Origin: Hymenobacter sp. ISL-91
GTDB lineage: Bacteria > Bacteroidota > Bacteroidia > Cytophagales > Hymenobacteraceae
Assembly (NCBI RefSeq): GCF_018613725.1
Contig: NZ_JAGGPS010000008.1
Location: 30,904 to 94,903 of the forward strand
DNA length: 64,000 nucleotides
Reading direction: 5' to 3'
Positions 23,979-32,611 of the stretch are shown in pieces. A model generated the notes under the pieces. It had not been told where the DNA came from. It ran no database searches and saw only the letters and a list, made by a program, of their open reading frames with translations. Position 1 is the stretch's first letter, and the number at the start of each line of letters is the position of its first letter. The translations under genes and the position numbers were made by a program.

Positions 23979-24617
23979 TTACAAGTACTTACCTACATAC
24001 AATTGAATCTGTTCCAGAAAAATGCTGGCCGCCCGCGGAATAAGCACCAACGTGAGCACAACTCCATAGAGGGCACCGTAGAAGTGGGCATCGTGGTTGA
24101 TGTTGTCGCCCTGGCGCTGGCCCATGTAGTAGGAATAGCCCAGATATAGGAGGCCAAAAATGAAGCCCGGGATTTCGAAGGGGATGGGGAAGATGTAGAG
24201 ACCAGCCGCCGGGTTGAACAGGATGGCCGAAAACACCACCGCCGACACGCCGCCCGAGGCCCCGAGCGAGCGGTAGTTGGGGTCGTCGCGGTGGCGCAGG
24301 TAAGTAGGCACGCTGGAAACCACGATACCGCCCAGATATAGCAGCAGGTACCACAGCAGCCCCGCCGTAGGCCCGAAGGCATACCCGAAAATGGTTTCGA
24401 CTACCCGACTGAACGAGTAGAAGGCAATCATATTAAACAGCAGGTGCGTGAAGTCGGCGTGCAGGAAGCCCGAGGTGAGGAAGCGGTACCAGTCGTTCTG
24501 GCGCTTCATCCGGTAAGGCTCCATAATCCAGCTTTCCAGAAAGTCGGGATTTGACCAGGCATAAAGAGAAATGCCGACCGTAATAACGGCCAGCACCAGG
24601 GTGGCGGAAATTTCCAT
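23979..24617 (-). CDS. Rhomboid family intramembrane serine protease
   Basis: A 212-residue polytopic protein with six hydrophobic helices. The catalytic serine motif GASGGVSAVVFS and the His-bearing helix HDAHFYGALYGVVLTLVL form the expected Ser-His dyad. HADFTHLLFNMIAFYSFSRV is the usual helix-2 motif. Rhomboids cleave transmembrane helices of partner proteins; the substrate is unknown. It lies in the same direction as the polyprenyl synthase gene and is separated from it by an inverted repeat. Confidence 0.92.
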   Translation of the reverse strand: MEISATLVLAVITVGISLYAWSNPDFLESWIMEPYRMKRQNDWYRFLTSGFLHADFTHLLFNMIAFYSFSRVVETIFGYAFGPTAGLLWYLLLYLGGIVVSSVPTYLRHRDDPNYRSLGASGGVSAVVFSAILFNPAAGLYIFPIPFEIPGFIFGLLYLGYSYYMGQRQGDNINHDAHFYGALYGVVLTLVLIPRAASIFLEQIQLYVGKYL

Positions 24618-24690
24618 TCAGGGGAGTAAGGGGTGATGGGAGAGAATTTGATGGATTGGAGGGTTGGAAAAGAACGGTGAGGGGTAAAAA

Positions 24691-24825
24691 ACGTGTCATG
24701 CTGAGCGCAGCCGGAGGCGAAGCCGAAGCATCTCTACCGCTTCGTTGCAATGGTAATCCGACGATGGGATTAGCATTGCGGTAGAGATGCTTCGACTCCG
24801 CTGCGCTGCGCTCAGCATGACACGT
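24691..24825. repeat. Intergenic inverted repeat, GTCATGCTGAGCG type
   Basis: Outer arms ACGTGTCATGCTGAGCGCAG and the complement ending CTCAGCATGACACGT, with an inner pairing CGAAGCATCTCTACCGC/GCGGTAGAGATGCTTCG. The loop has CGTTGCAATGGTAATCC, like the copy at 1908-2008. The right arm carries an extra GCTGC unit, so the arms are not of equal length. Located between polyprenyl synthase and rhomboid genes. Confidence 0.9.
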
Positions 24826-24860
24826 GCTTTATCCCGTTACCGTTGCTCAGCTGTTTACTG

Positions 24861-25832
24861 CTACTGCTCGCGCTCCAGCAGCTGCAGGGCCAACTGGTGC
24901 AGGGGCTTTTTGCGCGTTTCGGGGGCCGCCACGCGCTCCAGGTGCTGCAGGGCGTCTACGAAGTAGTCGTTGATAAGCGCTTCGGTCTGGAGGCGTATTT
25001 CGAGCTCGTCGTAGATAGCGCGCACGGCCCGGATTTTACTTTCCTCGTCCGATACCGGCTGGCCAACGTGTTGGGACAACGTGGCCTGCTGGGCGGGGCT
25101 GGCCTGAGCCTGAGCGGTGAGCAGCAGGAAGGTCTTTTTATCGGCCAGAATGTCGCCGCCCACACGCTTGCCAAAGGTGGCCGCGTCGCCGTACACATCC
25201 AGCAAGTCGTCGCGCAACTGGAAAGCCAGGCCAACGTCCACACCAAACTGGCGCAGGTGGTCGGCATCTTCTTCGGAAGCGCCGCCGAGCCGGGCGCCCA
25301 GCTCCAGCGCGAAGCCCAGCAGCACGGCCGTTTTCAGCCGGATCATGTCCAGGTACTGGGCAATCGTAATGTCGGTGCGGGTTTCGAACTCCATGTCCCA
25401 CTGCTGGCCCTCGCAGACTTCGGCGGCGGTTTGGGAGAACCGGCGCAGCAGCGGCGCCAGTAGCGGGGCAGGCACATCAAACAGCAGTTCGTAGGCCCGC
25501 ACCAGCATCACGTCGCCGCTCAGAATGGCTACGTTGGGGTTCCACTTTTCGTGCACTGTGGGCTGGCCGCGGCGCAGCGGGGCCTGGTCCATCAGGTCGT
25601 CGTGCAGCAGGGTGAAGTTGTGGAAGACTTCGGTGGCCAGCGCGGGCCGCACCACGGCATCGAGCTCGTCGGTGAACAGGTGGGCACCCATAAGGGCCAG
25701 CACCGGCCGGATGCGCTTGCCCCCAAGGCCCATAATGTAGCGGATGGGCTCGTAGAGGCTCGTCGGCTCCTGCCCGTAGCGCAGGTCGGTGAGGCCAGCC
25801 GTGAGTTTAGCAGTGAAGAAAGAAAGGTCCAT
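24861..25832 (-). CDS. Polyprenyl (all-trans) diphosphate synthase
   Basis: Isoprenoid chain elongation enzyme of the IspA/IspB/GGPPS family. The ATG at 25832 (MDLSFFTAKLTAGLTDLRYG) gives 323 residues; upstream open sequence lies in the tonB promoter region. Both aspartate-rich motifs are present: first LLHDDLMDQAPLRRGQPTVH, second QLRDDLLDVYGD, with GGKRIRPVLALMGAHLF between the start and the first. Product length (for example geranylgeranyl or octaprenyl) is not certain; the two large residues before the first motif (FTLL) leave the question open. It is divergent from the TonB-domain gene. Confidence 0.92.
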   Translation of the reverse strand: MDLSFFTAKLTAGLTDLRYGQEPTSLYEPIRYIMGLGGKRIRPVLALMGAHLFTDELDAVVRPALATEVFHNFTLLHDDLMDQAPLRRGQPTVHEKWNPNVAILSGDVMLVRAYELLFDVPAPLLAPLLRRFSQTAAEVCEGQQWDMEFETRTDITIAQYLDMIRLKTAVLLGFALELGARLGGASEEDADHLRQFGVDVGLAFQLRDDLLDVYGDAATFGKRVGGDILADKKTFLLLTAQAQASPAQQATLSQHVGQPVSDEESKIRAVRAIYDELEIRLQTEALINDYFVDALQHLERVAAPETRKKPLHQLALQLLEREQ

Positions 25833-25912
25833 GCAAGGATTCAGATTGAGCAGGGAAAGGTACGGCGGGTTGCGGGAAGCGGTGCTCCGCCCAACTTCGT
25901 ATCTTCCCTGGC

Positions 25913-26422
25913 ATGAGAACTCAACCCCTGCCCCTGCTGCTTGTTTGGCTGCTACTCCCGACAGTGGCCGTAGCCCAGAACTCTTACAACCGCTGGGATG
26001 CGCGCCCACCCGACCCCATAGCGCCGCTGCCCCGCAAAACCAGCGGCCCGCCGGCTGCTCCCAAACCGGCCGCAGCAGTCCGGGTGCTTCGCGATTCGGT
26101 GGCCCTGACCAGTGGCGGGTATCTGGTGGCGGAGGTGATGCCGATGTTTCTGGGCGGGGCGCAGGCGATGTACGCAGCCATCAGCAGGAACCTAAAACGG
26201 CCCGGTGGCCCCCGGCAGCGCGGGTCGGTGCTGGTGCGGTTCACGGTATTGGCGTCAGGGGCCTTATCGGGCATCGGGGTAGTGCCGGGCCGGAGCCTAA
26301 ACCCGGCCTACGATGCCGCAGCCGTAGCGGCAGTTAGCCGGCTGCCTGCCTCCTTTTCGCCGGGCAAGCGCGGCGGGCAGCCCGTCGATATGGTGCTGAC
26401 GGTGCCGGTAGCGTTTCGGTAG
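25913..26422 (+). CDS. Secreted TonB C-terminal domain protein
   Basis: A 169-residue protein with a signal peptide (about 1-21, ending VAVAQ), a Pro-rich linker and a C-terminal TonB domain (VLVRFTVLASGALSGIGVVP, NPAYDAAAVAAVSRLPASFS and DMVLTVPVAF). Unlike classical TonB it has a cleavable signal and no cytoplasmic anchor. Such free TonB-domain proteins are frequent in Bacteroidota, where they often contribute to envelope remodelling rather than energy transduction. The exact partner is unknown. Confidence 0.85.
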   Translation: MRTQPLPLLLVWLLLPTVAVAQNSYNRWDARPPDPIAPLPRKTSGPPAAPKPAAAVRVLRDSVALTSGGYLVAEVMPMFLGGAQAMYAAISRNLKRPGGPRQRGSVLVRFTVLASGALSGIGVVPGRSLNPAYDAAAVAAVSRLPASFSPGKRGGQPVDMVLTVPVAFR

Positions 26423-26437
26423 CCACCGCGCCCGCAC

Positions 26438-26531
26438 ACCTGTCATCCTGACGAAGGAAGGACCTTACCACGCTAAAACGAACCGTCGTTCTGGCGTGAT
26501 AAGGTCCTTCGCGATGCTCAGGATGACAGGT
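26438..26531. repeat. Intergenic inverted repeat, GACGAAGGAAGGACC type, asymmetric arms
   Basis: Left arm ACCTGTCATCCTGACGAAGG continues to GACCTTA; the right arm has GCGATGCTCAGGATGACAGGT. The two arms come from different variants of the module (GACGAAGG versus GAGCATCGCG), giving an internal mismatch. Lies between convergent tonB-like and rnr genes, where it could act as a two-way terminator. Confidence 0.88.
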
Positions 26532-26542
26532 GGGTTCGGCCG

Positions 26543-29185
26543 CTACCGACGGCGCTTGCCCCCGCCGCCCTTGCTGCCTTTGCGCTCGCTCCGGCTGCTG
26601 GCGCTGTTGCTGCTGTTCTTGCCATCGGCCCGGCCACCGCCACCACCCGATTTGCCACCGCGGCTGCTGCCCCGGGGGGAGCGGCCACTGCCGCCGCCGT
26701 TGTCGCGGCGCTCCTGCTGCTCGCGCTGCTTCACCTCGTCGGGGCGGTCGTCTACCAGCGCAAAATCAATGGTGCGGTCGAGCAGGTTCACGGCCTTCAC
26801 CTCCACCTGCAACTCGTCGCCGAACTGGATGATGCGCTTGCTGCGCTGGCCTACAAGGCGGTAGTTATCCTTGTCGAGCTCGAAGAAGTCGCCGGGAATG
26901 TCGCTGATGCGAATCATGCCCTCGCACTTGTTCTCGGCAATTTCCACGTACATGCCCCACTCGGTAAGGCCCGACACCACGCCGGTGAACTGCTCGCCGA
27001 TGTGGTCCTGCAGGAACTCGACCTGCTTGAACTTGATGCTGGCCCGCTCGGCGCTGGCAGCCAGTTTCTCGCGCTCCGACGAGTGCTTGCACTCCTCCTC
27101 AATCGGCTCTACTTCCACGTTCTTGCCCCCTTCGAGGTAGTGCTCCAACAGGCGGTGGGCCATCATGTCGGGGTAGCGGCGGATGGGCGAAGTGAAGTGC
27201 GAGTAGTGCTCGAAGGCCAGGCCGAAGTGCCCGCGCGGGTCGGTGGTGTAGGTGGCCTTGGCCATGGTCCGGATGGCCAGCGTCTGGAGCACGTTCTGCT
27301 CGGGACGGCCTACCACTTCCACGTTCAGGTCGTTGAGTTCGGTGCTCAGCTTCTGCACATCTTTCAGCTCCAGGTGGTAGCCGAATTTCTTGGCAAACAA
27401 CGCGAAGTTCTGCAGACGCTCGGGGTCGGGCGAGTCGTGCACCCGGTACACCATTGTGAAGCGCGGCTTGGTTTTCTTCAGCTTGAAGACGAACTCGGCC
27501 ACCTTGCGGTTGGCCAGCAGCATGAACTCCTCAATCATCTTGTGGGCGTCCTTGCGCTCCTTCACGTACACGCCCAACGGCTTGCCGTCCTCATCGAGGC
27601 GGAACTTCACCTCCTGCGTTTCGAAGCTGATAGCGCCCTGCTTGAAGCGGGCCGCGCACAGCTTTTTGGCAATGCGGTTCATCAGCTGCACCTCCTGGGT
27701 GTAGTCCGATTCCAGGCCCTCAATCCGCTCCTGGGCATCCTCGTAGGCGAAGCGGCGGTCGGAGTGAATGACGGTTTTGCCCAGCCAGGTAGAGTACAGC
27801 TTGCCATTTTCATCGAGTTCGAACACGGCCGAAAACGTCAGCTTGTCCTCGTTGGGCCGGAGCGAACAGAGGCCGTTACTCAGGTGCTCGGGCAGCATCG
27901 GAATCACGCGGTCCACGAGGTACACCGAGGTGGCGCGGCTGCGGGCCTCGTTTTCGAGGGCCGTATCGAGCTTCACATAGTGGGTTACGTCGGCAATGTG
28001 CACCCCTATTTCCCAGCGTCCGTTTTCGAGCTGCTGAATGGACAGGGCATCATCAAAGTCCTTGGCGTCGGCTGGGTCGATGGTGAACGTGGTGATGTGG
28101 CGGAAGTCGCGGCGGCGGGCAATTTCCTCGGGCGCAATCGTGTCGGACATGGCCTGGGCCTCGGCTTCCACCTCGGCCGGGAACTCAAACGGCAACCCGA
28201 ACTCGGCCATGATGGCGTTGATTTCGGCTTCGTTGCCACCGGCCTGCCCGAAGGTGCGCACCACCACGCCGGCCGGCGAGCGGTCGGAGCCGTCCTCGGG
28301 GAACTCGGTGACGTGCACCAGTACTTTGTCGCCGTGCTCGGCACCGTTCAGGTCGTCCTGGCTCACATACACATCGAAGTACAGCTTGCGGTTGTCGGCC
28401 TTCACGAAGGCTGCATGGTCGCGAATCTGGAGGCGGCCCACCACCTCGGGGCGCTTGCGGTCGAGCACCTCCACCACGTCGCCCACGGGGCGGCCGTCGC
28501 GGGAGCCGCGCAGGCGCAGGCGCACGGTGTCGCCCTGCATGGCAAAGCGCAGGCGGTCGGTAAACACGCGCACGTCGTTTTCCGTCTCCTCGCTAATCAC
28601 GAAGGCATACTTTTCGGTGGCCAGCGCCACGGTGCCCACAATGGTGTCGCCCCCGCTCTCGCGGCGGCGGCGCGGGGCCTGCGGGTCGTCGGCATCGGCA
28701 AAGTCGAAGCCGGCCTCGCGGCGGCGGTGCACCACGGGGTCCTGACCAAATTCGCTTTCCACTACCCGGCCACCGCGGGGTAGCTTTTTGCCAGGGGGCA
28801 ATTCGCCGGGTTCGGCAACGGGCGTTGTAGGAGCTTCGGCTGCTTCCTCGGTTTCGTCTTTCCTGGCCCCCTTCCGACGGCCTTTAGGGGCAGCGGCCAG
28901 TGCCGCCTGCGCTTCGTCGGTCAGGCGGTACTCGTCGTTCTGAATCAGGAGCAGCTGGTTTTGCTGGCGCAGCTCGCGCAGGTGGGCAAACACCACCTCG
29001 CGCTGGTCCTTGGTGGTTACGCCAAGGCGGCGCGAGAGCTGCCGATACGTGAGCACCTTGCCGGGGTTGTCGCGGAAAATCCGCATAATCTGGTCCTGGC
29101 TGATGGGGGCCGCGGCGGCGGCGGACTCGGGGGCAGGGGCCTTCGCGCGGGAGGCGCGGGGGGCCGATGGGGAGGGTTGTTTCAT
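26543..29185 (-). CDS. rnr: Ribonuclease R
   Basis: A 3'-5' exoribonuclease that degrades structured RNA, 880 residues. A winged-helix N-terminal region (IFRDNPGKVLTYRQLSRRLG) precedes the cold-shock domains. The RNB catalytic domain starts ITTFTIDPADAKDFDDALSI with the four metal-binding Asp residues (DPADAKDFDD). HFGLAFEHYSHFTSPIRRYP and DMMAHRLL mark its end. An S1 domain (GEQFTGVVSGLTEWGMYVEI) follows. The last ~70 residues are a basic Gly/Ser/Arg tail ending GSKGGGGKRRR, probably an RNA-binding tail. No ATG downstream fits better. Confidence 0.96.
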   Translation of the reverse strand: MKQPSPSAPRASRAKAPAPESAAAAAPISQDQIMRIFRDNPGKVLTYRQLSRRLGVTTKDQREVVFAHLRELRQQNQLLLIQNDEYRLTDEAQAALAAAPKGRRKGARKDETEEAAEAPTTPVAEPGELPPGKKLPRGGRVVESEFGQDPVVHRRREAGFDFADADDPQAPRRRRESGGDTIVGTVALATEKYAFVISEETENDVRVFTDRLRFAMQGDTVRLRLRGSRDGRPVGDVVEVLDRKRPEVVGRLQIRDHAAFVKADNRKLYFDVYVSQDDLNGAEHGDKVLVHVTEFPEDGSDRSPAGVVVRTFGQAGGNEAEINAIMAEFGLPFEFPAEVEAEAQAMSDTIAPEEIARRRDFRHITTFTIDPADAKDFDDALSIQQLENGRWEIGVHIADVTHYVKLDTALENEARSRATSVYLVDRVIPMLPEHLSNGLCSLRPNEDKLTFSAVFELDENGKLYSTWLGKTVIHSDRRFAYEDAQERIEGLESDYTQEVQLMNRIAKKLCAARFKQGAISFETQEVKFRLDEDGKPLGVYVKERKDAHKMIEEFMLLANRKVAEFVFKLKKTKPRFTMVYRVHDSPDPERLQNFALFAKKFGYHLELKDVQKLSTELNDLNVEVVGRPEQNVLQTLAIRTMAKATYTTDPRGHFGLAFEHYSHFTSPIRRYPDMMAHRLLEHYLEGGKNVEVEPIEEECKHSSEREKLAASAERASIKFKQVEFLQDHIGEQFTGVVSGLTEWGMYVEIAENKCEGMIRISDIPGDFFELDKDNYRLVGQRSKRIIQFGDELQVEVKAVNLLDRTIDFALVDDRPDEVKQREQQERRDNGGGSGRSPRGSSRGGKSGGGGGRADGKNSSNSASSRSERKGSKGGGGKRRR

Positions 29186-29412
29186 GGAATCGGGCCGCCG
29201 GTATTGTCGTTTTCTCAGGCGGCAGAGGTTGAATTGGGTGGAGGCAGTCGATTGATTGCCTCCGGGAAAATGAAAAGGGAAGCGGCTAAGCCGGCTTCGA
29301 AAGATAGTACGGAATATAACGGAGAATAACTATATCAGGGTTGGCGGGGGTAAGTAAACGTCATGCAGAGCATGTGGCGCATCAAGCCAGGGACGAAGCA
29401 TCTTGCGTGCTT

Positions 29413-31497
29413 CTACGCTCGGCTGGCCACGGCGGCGCGGATATCGGCCGGCGAATCGCGCGGGATGGCGGCCAGCAGTTGCCGGGTGTACTCGTGCTGG
29501 GGGTTGGCGTAGATATCGGCGGCGGGGCCGCTTTCTACAATTTGCCCCTGGCGCATCACCAGCAGCCGGTCGCTCATAAACCGGGCCACCGACAAGTCGT
29601 GGGTGATAAATAGATAGGTGATGCCGAACTCGCGTTTGAGGTCGTTGAGCAGGTTGAGGACCTGCGCCTGCACCGACACGTCGAGGGCCGAAACCGACTC
29701 GTCGCAGATGATGCACTTAGGTTGCAGGGCCAGGGCTCGGGCAATGCAGATGCGCTGGCGCTGGCCGCCGCTGAACTCGTGGGGGTAGCGCTGGAAGTGC
29801 TCCTCGCGCAGGCCCACCGTGCGCAGCAGCTCCAGCACTCGGGCCTTTTGCTGCTCGCCGCTGCCGCCTACCCCGTGCACCCGCATAGGCTCCCAGATGG
29901 CCTCGCCCACTGTCAGCATAGGGTTGAGGGCGGCGTAGGGGTCCTGGAACACCATCTGAAAATCGCGCCGCCGCCGCCGCAGGGCCTCAGCCGGCAGCGT
30001 GGCCCAATCGTCGTTGCCAAACAGGATGCGGCCCCCGGTTGGTTCCACCAGCCGCAGCAGCGCCCGGCCCAGCGTGGTTTTACCGCAGCCCGATTCGCCC
30101 ACCAGCCCCACGGTTTCGCCGGGGTAAATGGCGAAGCTCACCCCATCCACGGCCCGCACAAACTCCGGCTTCCGATTGAAAAACCCTTTGCGAATCGGGA
30201 AGTATACCTGCAGGTTTTCGACCTGAAGAAGAGGTGCTGCGGAGCCTAGAGCTCTAGAGGCTATGGAGTGCGCCGTAGTAGTAGCGGCAGTTTCAGGAGC
30301 CTCCTTTGCAGCTGCCTCTCCCCTGCTTGCTTCCCCCTCGCTATCGTGCGAGGTGCCGTTTAGCCCATGGCTTAAGCTTTGGGAAGCCGGCGGCATAAGG
30401 TCCGCTTGGTCTGACTGAGAAGCCGCCGCCAGCGGGTCGGAAGTGAGCGGTAACGGCAGGCCCGATTCGGCCGAGGGCGCCGATTCGAGGCCAAAATGCG
30501 GGGTTTCGGGTCGTGAAACAGAATGTTCCACGGGGAACATTTTGGTAGTATCGGTTCCGCTGGCATGTACTACTCCCGTTTCAGCAGCCATTTCAGCCTC
30601 AAGCACTTGCGCCGTATCGGTTTCAGTGGCAATAAAGCCCCCATCAGCTGTTTCACGCATGAAATCGGCTACTACGGGAAGTTTTTTGCGGCCTACCGAA
30701 AGTTTTGGGCGGCAGGCCAGCAGGCCCTTGGTGTAGGGGTGCTGGGGGTTGGTGAAGATGTCGAGCACCGGGCCCTGTTCCACCACGCGGCCGCGGTACA
30801 TGACCAGAATACGGTCGGCTATTTCGGCTACTACGCCCAGGTCGTGGGTGATGAAGATGACGGCCGTATCGTGCTCCCGGCGTAGCTCGTCAATCAGGCG
30901 TAGCACCTGCGCCTGCACGGTTACGTCGAGAGCCGTGGTGGGCTCGTCGGCGATGAGCAGGGCAGGGTTGCAGGCCATGGCCATGGCAATCATCACGCGC
31001 TGCTTCTGGCCCCCGCTGATTTCGTGGGGGTAGCTGGCGAAGATTTTCTCGGGCCGGGGCAGCCGGGCCATCGTGAACAGCTCGACGGTGCGGGCACGGG
31101 CCTCCTGCTCGGTTAAGCTGGTGTGCAGGCGCAGAGCCTCCACCACCTGGGGGCCGCAGTGGTACACCGGGTTCAGCGAGGTCATGGGCTCCTGAAAAAT
31201 CATCCCAATGTCGTTGCCGCGGACCTGCCGCAGCTGCTCGTCGCTCAGGGTGAGCAAATCCACGTCGCCCAGCGCCGCACTCTGAAACCGGGCCTCCCCT
31301 GCCGCCACCCGGCCGGGCGGCATGGGCACCAGCCCCATCAAAGCCAGCGAGGTAACCGACTTTCCCGAACCCGACTCGCCCACAATAGCCAGCGTCTCGC
31401 CCCGGTGCAGGTCAAACGTAATGCCCTCCACGGCCCGCGTGTTGCCGCGGTGGCTGTGGAAGTCGATGGTCAGGTCGCGGACGGAGAGGATGGGCAT
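29413..31497 (-). CDS. Double ABC-transporter ATPase (Dpp/Opp-type, D and F units fused)
   Basis: A 694-residue protein combining two nucleotide-binding domains like DppD-DppF. Domain 1 has Walker A GESGSGKS at residues 40-47, signature ISGGQKQR and Walker [16 protein letters not shown]. Domain 2 has GESGCGKT, signature FSGGQRQR and [14 protein letters not shown]. The linker of about 155 residues is low-complexity and rich in Ser/Ala/Glu, longer than the short spacers in related fusions (such as GsiA). The first domain ends with the oligopeptide-ABC motif ([17 protein letters not shown]). Permease and binding-protein genes are not adjacent, so the substrate (perhaps peptides) is inferred. A parS-like sequence sits in the linker. 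Confidence 0.9.
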   Translation of the reverse strand: MPILSVRDLTIDFHSHRGNTRAVEGITFDLHRGETLAIVGESGSGKSVTSLALMGLVPMPPGRVAAGEARFQSAALGDVDLLTLSDEQLRQVRGNDIGMIFQEPMTSLNPVYHCGPQVVEALRLHTSLTEQEARARTVELFTMARLPRPEKIFASYPHEISGGQKQRVMIAMAMACNPALLIADEPTTALDVTVQAQVLRLIDELRREHDTAVIFITHDLGVVAEIADRILVMYRGRVVEQGPVLDIFTNPQHPYTKGLLACRPKLSVGRKKLPVVADFMRETADGGFIATETDTAQVLEAEMAAETGVVHASGTDTTKMFPVEHSVSRPETPHFGLESAPSAESGLPLPLTSDPLAAASQSDQADLMPPASQSLSHGLNGTSHDSEGEASRGEAAAKEAPETAATTTAHSIASRALGSAAPLLQVENLQVYFPIRKGFFNRKPEFVRAVDGVSFAIYPGETVGLVGESGCGKTTLGRALLRLVEPTGGRILFGNDDWATLPAEALRRRRRDFQMVFQDPYAALNPMLTVGEAIWEPMRVHGVGGSGEQQKARVLELLRTVGLREEHFQRYPHEFSGGQRQRICIARALALQPKCIICDESVSALDVSVQAQVLNLLNDLKREFGITYLFITHDLSVARFMSDRLLVMRQGQIVESGPAADIYANPQHEYTRQLLAAIPRDSPADIRAAVASRA

Positions 31498-31500
31498 AGG

Positions 31501-31535
31501 GAGTAGTGAGTAGTGAGTAGTGAGTAGTGAGTAGT
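31501..31535. repeat. Heptamer tandem repeat, 5 x GAGTAGT
   Basis: Five exact copies of GAGTAGT stand immediately upstream of the ABC ATPase ATG (31497). The array lies where the leader and ribosome-binding region would be. Repeat-number changes by slippage would alter the 5' leader length. Confidence 0.9.
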
Positions 31536-31551
31536 GAAGGAACGAAAACGT

Positions 31552-31648
31552 CTGTCATCCTGACGAAGGAAGGACCTTATCCCGCAAGAAAGGTCGCAAT
31601 AACGACTCATTTCAAGGTGATAAGGTCCTTCCTTCGTCAGGATGACAG
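31552..31648. repeat. Intergenic inverted repeat, GACGAAGGAAGGACC type
   Basis: Perfect 29-bp arms at 31552-31580 and 31620-31648 (CTGTCATCCTGACGAAGGAA and on). The loop CCCGCAAGAAAGGTCGCAAT and on contains a partly paired TTGAAATGAG. It is one of the best-preserved copies. Lies between lspA and the ABC ATPase gene (both minus strand). Confidence 0.93.
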
Positions 31649-31688
31649 GCGGATTTGGTCAACCCTCAATCCAACTGGCAACCGAAAC

Positions 31689-32348
31689 CTACGCTACGCC
31701 CGAAGCCTCCGCGTCGCGGCGGGCCTGGGTGGCTTCTTTGGCAGCGCGCTCCTCGGCTTCGGCGGCTTCGAAATGCTGACCGTAGAAGCGGTTCTGAAAC
31801 AGCAGAATCAGGGCCACGCCCACGAAAATGGCGGCATCGGCAATGTTGAAAATGGGCCAGAGCGAGAGGTGCGAACCGCCCACCAGCGGCCAGGTGGAGG
31901 GCAGGATGCCTTCGTAGATGTCCACGTAGAGCATGTCAATCACCTGCCCGTGCAGCCAGGGCGTGGGTGCCCCAAAGGGCGCGTTGTTGTAAATGACGCC
32001 GTAGAAAATCGAGTCGATGAGGTTGCCGATGGCGCCGCCCAGAATCAGCGAGATGCAGATAATGAGGGCGTTGGGCGCGTGCTGCTTCCAGAGGCGGTAA
32101 ATGTAGTAGGCAATGCCCGTTACGGCCACCAGCCGGAACAGCGTCAGGAACATCTTGCCGAAGGGCTCGGGCAGCTCCACGCCGAACGCCATGCCCGGAT
32201 TGAGCGTGTAGTGCAGCTTGAACCAGTCGCCGAACACGGGGATTTCGCCGGCCATGCCCATGGGCATGTAGCGGTGCACGGCCCATTTCGAGAGCTGGTC
32301 GATGACGATGACGAGCAAGGCCACGAGGTAGTATTTCCAGTACTTCAT
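31689..32348 (-). CDS. lspA: Lipoprotein signal peptidase II
   Basis: Aspartic membrane protease that removes signal peptides from prolipoproteins. The 219-residue protein has four membrane helices. The two catalytic Asp residues are in NLIDSIFYGVIYNNAPFG and FNIADAAIFVGVALILLFQN. LGGAIGNLIDSIFYG and MAGEIPVFGDWFKLHYTLNP are family motifs. The C-terminal ~30 residues after the last helix are charged and Ala/Glu/Arg-rich, an extension seen in related Bacteroidota. Together with ileS upstream, it forms the widespread ileS-lspA order; 263 bp separate them, with a hairpin. Confidence 0.95.
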   Translation of the reverse strand: MKYWKYYLVALLVIVIDQLSKWAVHRYMPMGMAGEIPVFGDWFKLHYTLNPGMAFGVELPEPFGKMFLTLFRLVAVTGIAYYIYRLWKQHAPNALIICISLILGGAIGNLIDSIFYGVIYNNAPFGAPTPWLHGQVIDMLYVDIYEGILPSTWPLVGGSHLSLWPIFNIADAAIFVGVALILLFQNRFYGQHFEAAEAEERAAKEATQARRDAEASGVA

Positions 32349-32571
32349 TTTTTAGAACTGAGAGGTTAGATGTGAGAAGTGAGACTTCGCTCTGACAGGC
32401 TGTCAGCGTTGTTCCCTCCCTCCTCTCGTAGCACAAAGGGACGAAGATTTTTAGACTTAGTCCCGTGGCCTCGGAGCCCGGCTGTCTGCCCGGCGGTATA
32501 TGTTCTGGTGGTCGGTTTGTGCCCTTTTGAGCCGGATTTCGGGGCCGACTCCGGGCTTTATGCGCCGGTGT

Positions 32572-32602
32572 GCCAACCGCCGGTTTGGGGCCGGCGGTTG
32601 GC
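32572..32602. terminator. Hairpin after ileS
   Basis: GCCAACCGCCGG (32572-32583) pairs with CCGGCGGTTGGC (32591-32602) around TTTGGGG. It is 10 bp beyond the ileS stop. There is no run of T after the stem on the minus strand, so it could be a protein-dependent terminator or pause. Confidence 0.5.
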
Positions 32603-32611
32603 GCTTCAGTC

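Noticed and set aside
27002-28783. 593-codon open frame opposite rnr
   Set aside because: Antisense shadow of RNase R; no conserved motif and implausible composition.
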